Source: Bolinopsis microptera (lineage: Eukaryota > Ctenophora > Tentaculata > Lobata > Bolinopsidae). From it: DNA of 64,000 bases. The stretch covers positions 19,554,494 to 19,618,493 of the forward strand of contig NC_087082.1 in assembly GCF_026151205.1 (NCBI RefSeq), given 5' to 3'. The position numbers and the translations under genes were made by a program. Under the pieces are notes generated by a model that saw only the letters and a program-made list of their open reading frames with translations, made no database searches and was not told the DNA's origin. Positions 52,901-64,000 of the stretch are shown here, in pieces (positions within the stretch are counted from its first letter, which is position 1; every line of letters starts with the position of its first letter).

Positions 52901-55900
52901 AGTAGAGAGCAGAACACTCCCTCCACCCCACATGAACAAGTCTGAGAAGTAGAGAGCAGAACACTCCCTACACCCCACATGAACAAGTCTGAGAAGTAGA
53001 GAGCAGAACACTCCCTACACCCCACATGAACAAGTCTGAGAAGTAGAGAGCAGAACACTCCCTACACCCCACATGAACAAGTCTGAGAAGTAGAGAGCAG
53101 AACACTCCCTCCACCCCACATGAACAAGTCTGAGAAGTAGAGAGCAGAACACTCCCTCCTCCCCACATGAACAAGTCTGAGAAGTAGAGAGCAGAACACT
53201 CCCTACACCCCACATGAACAAGTCTGAGAAGTAGAGAGCAGAACACTCCCTACACCCCACATGAACAAGTCTGAGAAGTAGAGAGCAGAACACTCCCTAC
53301 ACCCCACATGAACAAGTCTGAGAAGTAGAGAGCAGAACACTCCCTCCACCCCACATGAACAAGTCTGAGAAGTAGAGAGCAGAACACTCCCTACACCCCA
53401 CATGAACAAGTCTGAGAAGTAGAGAGCAGAACACTCCCTACACCCCACATGAACAAGTCTGAGAAGTAGAGAGCAGAACACTCCCTACACCCCACATGAA
53501 CAAGTCTGAGAAGTAGAGAGCAGAACACTCCCTCCACCCCACATGAACAAGTCTGAGAAGTAGAGAGCAGAACACTCCTCCACCCCACATGAACAAGTCT
53601 GAGAAGTAGAGAGCAGAACACTCCCTACACCCCACATGAACAAGTCTGAGAAGTAGAGAGCAGAACACTCCCTACACCCCACATTAACAAGTCTGAGAAG
53701 TAGAGAGCAGAACACTCCCTACACCCCACATGAACAAGTCTGAGAAGTAGAGAGCAGAACACTCCCTACACCCCACATGAACAAGTCTGAGAAGTAGAGA
53801 GCAGAACACTCCCTACACCCCACATGAACAAGTCTGAGAAGTAAGAGAGCAGAACACTCCCTACACCCCACATTAACAAGTCTGAGAAGTAGAGAGCAGA
53901 ACACTCCCTCCACCCCACATTAACAAGTCTGAGAAGTAAGAGAGCAGAACACTCCCTACACCCCATATGAACAAGTCTGAGAAGTAGAGAGCAGAACACT
54001 CCCTACACCCCACATTAACAAGTCTGAGAAGTAGAGAGCAGAACACTCCCTACACCCCACATTAACAAGTCTGAGAAGTAGAGAGCAGAACACTCCCTAC
54101 ACCCCACATTAACAAGTCTGAGAAGTAGAGAGCAGAACACTCCCTACACCCCACATTAACAAGTCTGAGAAGTAGAGAGCAGAACACTCCCTACACCCCA
54201 CATGAACAAGTCTGAGAAGTAGAGAGCAGAACACTCCCTACACCCCACATTAACAAGTCTGAGAAGTAGAGAGCAGAACACTCCCTACACCCCACATTAA
54301 CAAGTCTGAGAAGTAGAGAGCAGAACACTCCCTACACCCCACATGAACAAGTCTGAGAAGTAGAGAGCAGAACACTCCCTACACCCCACATTAACAAGTC
54401 TGAGAAGTAAGAGAGCAGAACACTCCCTACACCCCACAAGTCTGAGAAGTAAGAGAGCAGAACACTCCCTACACCCCACAAGTCTGAGAAGTAGAGAGCA
54501 GAACACTCCCTCCACCCCACATGAACAAGTCTGAGAAGTAGAGAGCAGAACACTCCCTACACCCCACATGAACAAGTCTGAGAAGTAGAGAGCAGAACAC
54601 TCCCTACACCCCACATGAACAAGTCTGAGAAGTAGAGAGCAGAACACTCCCTACACCCCACATGAACAAGTCTGAGAAGTAGAGAGCAGAACACTCCCTA
54701 CACCCCACAAGTCTGAGAAGTAGAGAGCAGAACACTCCCTACACCCCACAAGTCTGAGAAGTAGAGAGCAGAACACTCCCTCCACCCCACATTAACAAGT
54801 CTGAGAAGTAGAGAGCAGAACACTCCCTACACCCCACATTAACAAGTCTGAGAAGTAGAGAGCAGAACACTCCCTCCACCCCACATTAACAAGTCTGAGA
54901 AGTAGAGAGCAGAACACTCCCTACACCCCACATGAACAAGTCTGAGAAGTAGAGAGCAGAACACTCCCTACACCCCACATTAACAAGTCTGAGAAGTAGA
55001 GAGCAGAACACTCCCTACACCCCACATTAACAAGTCTGAGAAGTAGAGAGCAGAACACTCCCTACACCCCACATTAACAAGTCTGAGAAGTAGAGAGCAG
55101 AACACTCCCTACACCCCACATGAACAAGTCTGAGAAGTAGAGAGCAGAACACTCCCTCCACCCCACATGAACAAGTCTGAGAAGTAGAGAGCAGAACACT
55201 CCCTACACCCCACATGAACAAGTCTGAGAAGTAGAGAGCAGAACACTCCCTACACCCCACATTAACAAGTCTGAGAAGTAGAGAGCAGAACACTCCCTAC
55301 ACCCCACATGAACAAGTCTGAGAAGTAGAGAGCAGAACACTCCCTACACCCCACATGAACAAGTCTGAGAAGTAGAGAGCAGAACACTCCCTACACCCCA
55401 CATGAACAAGTCTGAGAAGTAGAGAGCAGAACACTCCCTACACCCCACATGAACAAGTCTGAGAAGTAGAGAGCAGAACACTCCCTACACCCCACATGAA
55501 CAAGTCTGAGAAGTAGAGAGCAGAACACTCCCTACACCCCACATGAACAAGTCTGAGAAGTAGAGAGCAGAACACTCCCTACACCCCACATTAACAAGTC
55601 TGAGAAGTAGAGAGCAGAACACTCCCTACACCCCACATGAACAAGTCTGAGAAGTAGAGAGCAGAACACTCCCTACACCCCACATGAACAAGTCTGAGAA
55701 GTAGAGAGCAGAACACTCCCTACACCCCACATGAACAAGTCTGAGAAGTAGAGAGCAGAACACTCCCTACACCCCACATGAACAAGTCTGAGAAGTAGAG
55801 AGCAGAACACTCCCTCCTCCCCACATGAACAAGTCTGAGAAGTAGAGAGCAGAACACTCCCTACACCCCACAAGTCTGAGAAGTAAGAGAGCAGAACACT

Positions 55901-58900
55901 CCCTACACCCCACATGAACAAGTCTGAGAAGTAGAGAGCAGAACACTCCCTCCACCCCACATGAACAAGTCTGAGAAGTAGAGAGCAGAACACTCCCTAC
56001 ACCCCACATGAACAAGTCTGAGAAGTAGAGAGCAGAACACTCCCTACACCCCACATGAACAAGTCTGAGAAGTAGAGAGCAGAACACTCCCTACACCCCA
56101 CATGAACAAGTCTGAGAAGTAGAGAGCAGAACACTCCCTACACCCCACATTAACAAGTCTGAGAAGTAGAGAGCAGAACACTCCCTACACCCCACATGAA
56201 CAAGTCTGAGAAGTAGAGAGCAGAACACTCCCTACACCCCACATGAACAAGTCTGAGAAGTAGAGAGCAGAACACTCCCTACACCCCACATGAACAAGTC
56301 TGAGAAGTAGAGAGCAGAACACTCCCTACACCCCACATGAACAAGTCTGAGAAGTAGAGAGCAGAACACTCCCTCCACCCCACATGAACAAGTCTGAGAA
56401 GTAGAGAGCAGAACACTCCCTACACCCCACATGAACAAGTCTGAGAAGTAGAGAGCAGAACACTCCCTACACCCCACATGAACAAGTCTGAGAAGTAGAG
56501 AGCAGAACACTCCCTACACCCCACATGAACAAGTCTGAGAAGTAGAGAGCAGAACACTCCCTCCACCCCACATGAACAAGTCTGAGAAGTAGAGAGCAGA
56601 ACACTCCCTACACCCCACATGAACAAGTCTGAGAAGTAGAGAGCAGAACACTCCCTACACCCCACATGAACAAGTCTGAGAAGTAGAGAGCAGAACACTC
56701 CCTCCACCCCACATGAACAAGTCTGAGAAGTAGAGAGCAGAACACTCCCTACACCCCACATGAACAAGTCTGAGAAGTAGAGAGCAGAACACTCCCTACA
56801 CCCCACATGAACAAGTCTGAGAAGTAGAGAGCAGAACACTCCCTACACCCCACATGAACAAGTCTGAGAAGTAGAGAGCAGAACACTCCCTACACCCCAC
56901 ATGAACAAGTCTGAGAAGTAGAGAGCAGAACACTCCCTACACCCCACATGAACAAGTCTGAGAAGTAGAGAGCAGAACACTCCCTACACCCCACATGAAC
57001 AAGTCTGAGAAGTAGAGAGCAGAACACTCCCTACACCCCACATGAACAAGTCTGAGAAGTAGAGAGCAGAACACTCCCTACACCCCACATGAACAAGTCT
57101 GAGAAGTAGAGAGCAGAACACTCCCTCCACCCCACATGAACAAGTCTGAGAAGTAGAGAGCAGAACACTCCCTACACCCCACATGAACAAGTCTGAGAAG
57201 TAGAGAGCAGAACACTCCCTCCACCCCACATGAACAAGTCTGAGAAGTAGAGAGCAGAACACTCCCTACACCCCACATGAACAAGTCTGAGAAGTAGAGA
57301 GCAGAACACTCCCTCCACCCCACATGAACAAGTCTGAGAAGTAGAGAGCAGAACACTCCCTACACCCCACATGAACAAGTCTGAGAAGTAGAGAGCAGAA
57401 CACTCCCTACACCCCACATGAACAAGTCTGAGAAGTAGAGAGCAGAACACTCCCTACACCCCACATGAACAAGTCTGAGAAGTAGAGAGCAGAACACTCC
57501 CTCCACCCCACATGAACAAGTCTGAGAAGTAGAGAGCAGAACACTCCCTCCACCCCACATGAACAAGTCTGAGAAGTAGAGAGCAGAACACTCCCTACAC
57601 CCCACATGAACAAGTCTGAGAAGTAGAGAGCAGAACACTCCCTACACCCCACATGAACAAGTCTGAGAAGTAGAGAGCAGAACACTCCCTACACCCCACA
57701 TGAACAAGTCTGAGAAGTAGAGAGCAGAACACTCCCTACACCCCACATGAACAAGTCTGAGAAGTAGAGAGCAGAACACTCCCTCCACCCCACATGAACA
57801 AGTCTGAGAAGTAGAGAGCAGAACACTCCCTACACCCCACATGAACAAGTCTGAGAAGTAGAGAGCAGAACACTCCCTCCACCCCACATGAACAAGTCTG
57901 AGAAGTAGAGAGCAGAACACTCCCTCCACCCCACATGAACAAGTCTGAGAAGTAGAGAGCAGAACACTCCCTCCACCCCACATGAACAAGTCTGAGAAGT
58001 AGAGAGCAGAACACTCCCTCCACCCCACATGAACAAGTCTGAGAAGTAGAGAGCAGAACACTCCCTCCACCCCACATGAACAAGTCTGAGAAGTAGAGAG
58101 CAGAACACTCCCTCCACCCCACATGAACAAGTCTGAGAAGTAGAGAGCAGAACACTCCCTCCACCCCACATGAACAAGTCTGAGAAGTAGAGAGCAGAAC
58201 ACTCCCTACACCCCACATGAACAAGTCTGAGAAGTAGAGAGCAGAACACTCCCTCCACCCCACATGAACAAGTCTGAGAAGTAGAGAGCAGAACACTCCC
58301 TCCACCCCACATGAACAAGTCTGAGAAGTAGAGAGCAGAACACTCCCTCCACCCCACATGAACAAGTCTGAGAAGTAGAGAGCAGAACACTCCCTCCACC
58401 CCACATGAACAAGTCTGAGAAGTAGAGAGCAGAACACTCCCTCCACCCCACATGAACAAGTCTGAGAAGTAGAGAGCAGAACACTCCCTCCACCCCACAT
58501 GAACAAGTCTGAGAAGTAGAGAGCAGAACACTCCCTCCACCCCACATGAACAAGTCTGAGAAGTAGAGAGCAGAACACTCCCTACACCCCACATGAACAA
58601 GTCTGAGAAGTAGAGAGCAGAACACTCCCTCCACCCCACATGAACAAGTCTGAGAAGTAGAGAGCAGAACACTCCCTACACCCCACATGAACAAGTCTGA
58701 GAAGTAGAGAGCAGAACACTCCCTCCACCCCACATGAACAAGTCTGAGAAGTAGAGAGCAGAACACTCCCTCCACCCCACATGAACAAGTCTGAGAAGTA
58801 GAGAGCAGAACACTCCCTCCACCCCACATGAACAAGTCTGAGAAGTAGAGAGCAGAACACTCCCTCCACCCCACATGAACAAGTCTGAGAAGTAGAGAGC

Positions 58901-61900
58901 AGAACACTCCCTCCACCCCACATGAACAAGTCTGAGAAGTAGAGAGCAGAACACTCCCTCCACCCCACATGAACAAGTCTGAGAAGTAGAGAGCAGAACA
59001 CTCCCTACACCCCACATGAACAAGTCTGAGAAGTAGAGAGCAGAACACTCCCTCCACCCCACATGAACAAGTCTGAGAAGTAGAGAGCAGAACACTCCCT
59101 CCACCCCACATGAACAAGTCTGAGAAGTAGAGAGCAGAACACTCCCTCCACCCCACATGAACAAGTCTGAGAAGTAGAGAGCAGAACACTCCCTCCACCC
59201 CACATGAACAAGTCTGAGAAGTAGAGAGCAGAACACTCCCTCCACCCCACATGAACAAGTCTGAGAAGTAGAGAGCAGAACACTCCCTCCACCCCACATG
59301 AACAAGTCTGAGAAGTAGAGAGCAGAACACTCCCTCCACCCCACATGAACAAGTCTGAGAAGTAGAGAGCAGAACACTCCCTCCACCCCACATGAACAAG
59401 TCTGAGAAGTAGAGAGCAGAACACTCCCTCCACCCCACATGAACAAGTCTGAGAAGTAGAGAGCAGAACACTCCCTCCACCCCACATGAACAAGTCTGAG
59501 AAGTAGAGAGCAGAACACTCCCTCCACCCCACATGAACAAGTCTGAGAAGTAGAGAGCAGAACACTCCCTCCACCCCACATGAACAAGTCTGAGAAGTAG
59601 AGAGCAGAACACTCCCTCCACCCCACATGAACAAGTCTGAGAAGTAGAGAGCAGAACACTCCCTCCACCCCACATGAACAAGTCTGAGAAGTAGAGAGCA
59701 GAACACTCCCTCCACCCCACATGAACAAGTCTGAGAAGTAGAGAGCAGAACACTCCCTCCACCCCACATGAACAAGTCTGAGAAGTAGAGAGCAGAACAC
59801 TCCCTCCACCCCACATGAACAAGTCTGAGAAGTAGAGAGCAGAACACTCCCTCCACCCCACATGAACAAGTCTGAGAAGTAGAGAGCAGAACACTCCCTC
59901 CACCCCACATGAACAAGTCTGAGAAGTAGAGAGCAGAACACTCCCTCCACCCCACATGAACAAGTCTGAGAAGTAGAGAGCAGAACACTCCCTCCACCCC
60001 ACATGAACAAGTCTGAGAAGTAGAGAGCAGAACACTCCCTCCACCCCACATGAACAAGTCTGAGAAGTAGAGAGCAGAACACTCCCTCCACCCCACATGA
60101 ACAAGTCTGAGAAGTAGAGAGCAGAACACTCCCTCCACCCCACATGAACAAGTCTGAGAAGTAGAGAGCAGAACACTCCCTCCACCCCACATGAACAAGT
60201 CTGAGAAGTAGAGAGCAGAACACTCCCTCCACCCCACATGAACAAGTCTGAGAAGTAGAGAGCAGAACACTCCCTCCACCCCACATGAACAAGTCTGAGA
60301 AGTAGAGAGCAGAACACTCCCTCCACCCCACATGAACAAGTCTGAGAAGTAGAGAGCAGAACACTCCCTCCACCCCACATGAACAAGTCTGAGAAGTAGA
60401 GAGCAGAACACTCCCTCCACCCCACATGAACAAGTCTGAGAAGTAGAGAGCAGAACACTCCCTCCACCCCACATGAACAAGTCTGAGAAGTAGAGAGCAG
60501 AACACTCCCTCCACCCCACATGAACAAGTCTGAGAAGTAGAGAGCAGAACACTCCCTCCACCCCACATGAACAAGTCTGAGAAGTAGAGAGCAGAACACT
60601 CCCTCCACCCCACATGAACAAGTCTGAGAAGTAGAGAGCAGAACACTCCCTCCACCCCACATGAACAAGTCTGAGAAGTAGAGAGCAGAACACTCCCTCC
60701 ACCCCACATGAACAAGTCTGAGAAGTAGAGAGCAGAACACTCCCTCCACCCCACATGAACAAGTCTGAGAAGTAGAGAGCAGAACACTCCCTCCACCCCA
60801 CATGAACAAGTCTGAGAAGTAGAGAGCAGAACACTCCCTCCACCCCACATGAACAAGTCTGAGAAGTAGAGAGCAGAACACTCCCTCCACCCCACATGAA
60901 CAAGTCTGAGAAGTAGAGAGCAGAACACTCCCTCCACCCCACATGAACAAGTCTGAGAAGTAGAGAGCAGAACACTCCCTCCACCCCACATGAACAAGTC
61001 TGAGAAGTAGAGAGCAGAACACTCCCTCCACCCCACATGAACAAGTCTGAGAAGTAGAGAGCAGAACACTCCCTCCACCCCACATGAACAAGTCTGAGAA
61101 GTAGAGAGCAGAACACTCCCTCCACCCCACATGAACAAGTCTGAGAAGTAGAGAGCAGAACACTCCCTCCACCCCACATGAACAAGTCTGAGAAGTAGAG
61201 AGCAGAACACTCCCTCCACCCCACATGAACAAGTCTGAGAAGTAGAGAGCAGAACACTCCCTCCACCCCACATGAACAAGTCTGAGAAGTAGAGAGCAGA
61301 ACACTCCCTCCACCCCACATGAACAAGTCTGAGAAGTAGAGAGCAGAACACTCCCTCCACCCCACATGAACAAGTCTGAGAAGTAGAGAGCAGAACACTC
61401 CCTACACCCCACATGAACAAGTCTGAGAAGTAGAGAGCAGAACACTCCCTCCACCCCACATGAACAAGTCTGAGAAGTAGAGAGCAGAACACTCCCTCCA
61501 CCCCACATGAACAAGTCTGAGAAGTAGAGAGCAGAACACTCCCTCCACCCCACATGAACAAGTCTGAGAAGTAGAGAGCAGAACACTCCCTCCACCCCAC
61601 ATGAACAAGTCTGAGAAGTAGAGAGCAGAACACTCCCTCCACCCCACATGAACAAGTCTGAGAAGTAGAGAGCAGAACACTCCCTCCACCCCACATGAAC
61701 AAGTCTGAGAAGTAGAGAGCAGAACACTCCCTCCACCCCACATGAACAAGTCTGAGAAGTAGAGAGCAGAACACTCCCTCCACCCCACATGAACAAGTCT
61801 GAGAAGTAGAGAGCAGAACACTCCCTCCACCCCACATGAACAAGTCTGAGAAGTAGAGAGCAGAACACTCCCTCCACCCCACATGAACAAGTCTGAGAAG

Positions 61901-64000
61901 TAGAGAGCAGAACACTCCCTACACCCCACATGAACAAGTCTGAGAAGTAGAGAGCAGAACACTCCCTCCACCCCACATGAACAAGTCTGAGAAGTAGAGA
62001 GCAGAACACTCCCTCCACCCCACATGAACAAGTCTGAGAAGTAGAGAGCAGAACACTCCCTCCACCCCACATGAACAAGTCTGAGAAGTAGAGAGCAGAA
62101 CACTCCCTCCACCCCACATGAACAAGTCTGAGAAGTAGAGAGCAGAACACTCCCTCCACCCCACATGAACAAGTCTGAGAAGTAGAGAGCAGAACACTCC
62201 CTCCACCCCACATGAACAAGTCTGAGAAGTAGAGAGCAGAACACTCCCTCCACCCCACATGAACAAGTCTGAGAAGTAGAGAGCAGAACACTCCCTCCAC
62301 CCCACATGAACAAGTCTGAGAAGTAGAGAGCAGAACACTCCCTCCACCCCACATGAACAAGTCTGAGAAGTAGAGAGCAGAACACTCCCTCCACCCCACA
62401 TGAACAAGTCTGAGAAGTAGAGAGCAGAACACTCCCTCCACCCCACATGAACAAGTCTGAGAAGTAGAGAGCAGAACACTCCCTCCACCCCACATGAACA
62501 AGTCTGAGAAGTAGAGAGCAGAACACTCCCTCCACCCCACATGAACAAGTCTGAGAAGTAGAGAGCAGAACACTCCCTCCACCCCACATGAACAAGTCTG
62601 AGAAGTAGAGAGCAGAACACTCCCTCCACCCCACATGAACAAGTCTGAGAAGTAGAGAGCAGAACACTCCCTCCACCCCACATGAACAAGTCTGAGAAGT
62701 AGAGAGCAGAACACTCCCTCCACCCCACATGAACAAGTCTGAGAAGTAGAGAGCAGAACACTCCCTCCACCCCACATGAACAAGTCTGAGAAGTAGAGAG
62801 CAGAACACTCCCTCCACCCCACATGAACAAGTCTGAGAAGTAGAGAGCAGAACACTCCCTCACCCCACATGAACAAGTCTGAGAAGTAGAGAGCAGAACA
62901 CTCCCTCCACCCCACATGAACAAGTCTGAGAAGTAGAGAGCAGAACACTCCCTCCACCCCACATGAACAAGTCGAGAAGTAGAGAGCAGAACACTCCCTC
63001 CACCCCACATGAACAAGTCTGAGAAGTAGAGAGCAGAACACTCCCTCCACCCCACATGAACAAGTCTGAGAAGTAGAGAGCAGAACACTCCCTCCACCCC
63101 ACATGAACAAGTCTGAGAAGTAGAGAGCAGAACACTCCCTCCACCCCACATGAACAAGTCTGAGAAGTAGAGAGCAGAACACTCCCTCCACCCCACATGA
63201 ACAAGTCTGAGAAGTAGAGAGCAGAACACTCCCTCCACCCCACATGAACAAGTCTGAGAAGTAGAGAGCAGAACACTCCCTCCACCCCCACATGAACAAG
63301 TCTGAGAAGTAGAGAGCAGAACACTCCCTTCACCCCACATGAACAAGTCTGAGAAGTAGAGAGCAGAACACTCCCTCCACCCCACATGAACAAGTCTGAG
63401 AAGTAGAGAGCAGAACACTCCCTCCACCCCACATGAACAAGTCTGAGAAGTAGAGAGCAGAACACTCCCTCCACCCCACATGAACAAGTCTGAGAAGTAG
63501 AGAGCAGAACACTCCCTCCACCCCACATGAACAAGTCTGAGAAGTAGAGAGCAGAACACTCCCTCCACCCCACATGAACAAGTCTGAGAAGTAGAGAGCA
63601 GAACACTCCCTCCACCCCACATGAACAAGTCTGAGAAGTAGAGAGCAGAACACTCCCTCCACCCCACATGAACAAGTCTGAGAAGTAGAGAGCAGAACAC
63701 TCCCTCCACCCCACATGAACAAGTCTGAGAAGTAGAGAGCAGAACACTCCCTCCACCCCACATGAACAAGTCTGAGAAGTAGAGAGCAGAACACTCCCTC
63801 CACCCCACATGAACAAGTCTGAGAAGTAGAGAGCAGAACACTCCCTCACCCCACATGAACAAGTCTGAGAAGTAGAGAGCAGAACACTCCCTCCACCCCA
63901 CATGAACAAGTCTGAGAAGTAGAGAGCAGAACACTCCCTCCACCCCACATGAACAAGTCTGAGAAGTAGAGAGCAGAACACTCCCTCCACCCACATGAAC
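46975..64000. repeat. 47-bp minisatellite, about 360 copies
   Basis: The unit is CTGAGAAGTAGAGAGCAGAA + CACTCCCTMCACCCCACATG + AACAAGT. It runs to the window end and beyond. Main variants are CTACACC versus CTCCACC, CATTAAC for CATGAAC, CTCCTCC, a 42-bp form lacking ATGAA, and a form with GTAAGAGAGC. Variants are mixed on the left (46.97-57.8 kb), with CATTAAC enriched at 53.6-55.6 kb. From about 57.9 kb rightward nearly all units are the CTCCACC type. On the minus strand the CTCCACC unit has no stop in any frame. Because 47 is not a multiple of three, a long frame cycles through the three readings and repeats every 47 codons, giving apparent frames up to about 1,700 codons. The CTACACC type adds a TAG in one frame. 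These frames are not supported as genes. Confidence 0.98.

Noticed and set aside
46961..63996. Dozens of minus-strand open frames with FCSLLLRLVHVG repeats, up to 1,697 codons
   Set aside because: They are explained by a 47-bp repeat unit that lacks stops in all minus-strand frames; no start context, splice site or domain supports a gene.
46975..64000. CRISPR-like array
   Set aside because: Units are contiguous without unique spacers, and the genome is eukaryotic.

Overview
The window is nuclear DNA from a metazoan, most likely an AT-rich marine or other invertebrate. The evidence is GT-AG spliceosomal introns, phase-1 fibronectin-III exons, a LINE ORF1-type protein, a hAT remnant, a Polinton/Maverick-like element with TATA-box promoters, and interstitial TTAGGG tracts. 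Cnidarian-like invertebrates carry this mix, but I cannot name the taxon. About a third of the window is tandem repeat, and only a few genes are convincing.

Layout. 1-3556 is an array of about 30 units of 112-125 bp. 5.2-7.7 kb holds minus-strand exons of a fibronectin-III receptor with one membrane helix; two of its exons are frame-damaged. 9.5-9.9 kb is the tail of a LINE reverse transcriptase, and 10.2-10.6 kb is a (GGGA)n tract. 14.2-15.0 kb is an intact 290-residue LINE ORF1-like gene, followed by a 335-bp foldback. 16.5-20.8 kb is a nest of inverted-repeat elements: outer 23-bp terminal repeats, a hAT transposase C-terminus on the plus strand, a GCCGGC-rich palindrome of about 1 kb, a CAGTGGCG foldback and a TTGACCCC foldback containing telomere-like repeats. 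Two miniature elements at 6.0 and 13.4 kb share sequence and each has its own 8-9 bp target-site duplication.

22.77-25.03 kb is a near-perfect 2.26-kb palindrome carrying two divergent copies of one C2H2 zinc-finger gene. Each copy has its own TATA box and a different lesion. Directly to the right, from about 25.7 to 34.7 kb, lies a Polinton/Maverick-like element: a spliced family-B DNA polymerase gene with all exonuclease and polymerase motifs, then a leftward cluster (C2H2 protein, membrane protein, CPGC protein), then the start of an integrase that runs into a 100-N assembly gap. No capsid, ATPase or protease gene is visible. The C2H2 protein of the element and the palindrome protein share finger spacing and a similar C-terminal segment, so the palindrome looks like a satellite or relative of the element. 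Bases 31.0-32.2 kb look like unpolished, homopolymer-inflated consensus.

35-47 kb has no confident gene. It holds repeated TTACGTCA (CRE-like) clusters, a broken secreted/membrane reading frame at 39.7 kb and small duplications. From 46.97 kb to the window end runs a 47-bp minisatellite of about 360 copies, more homogeneous toward the right. Its long minus-strand open frames are a by-product of repeat length and stop-codon loss, not genes.
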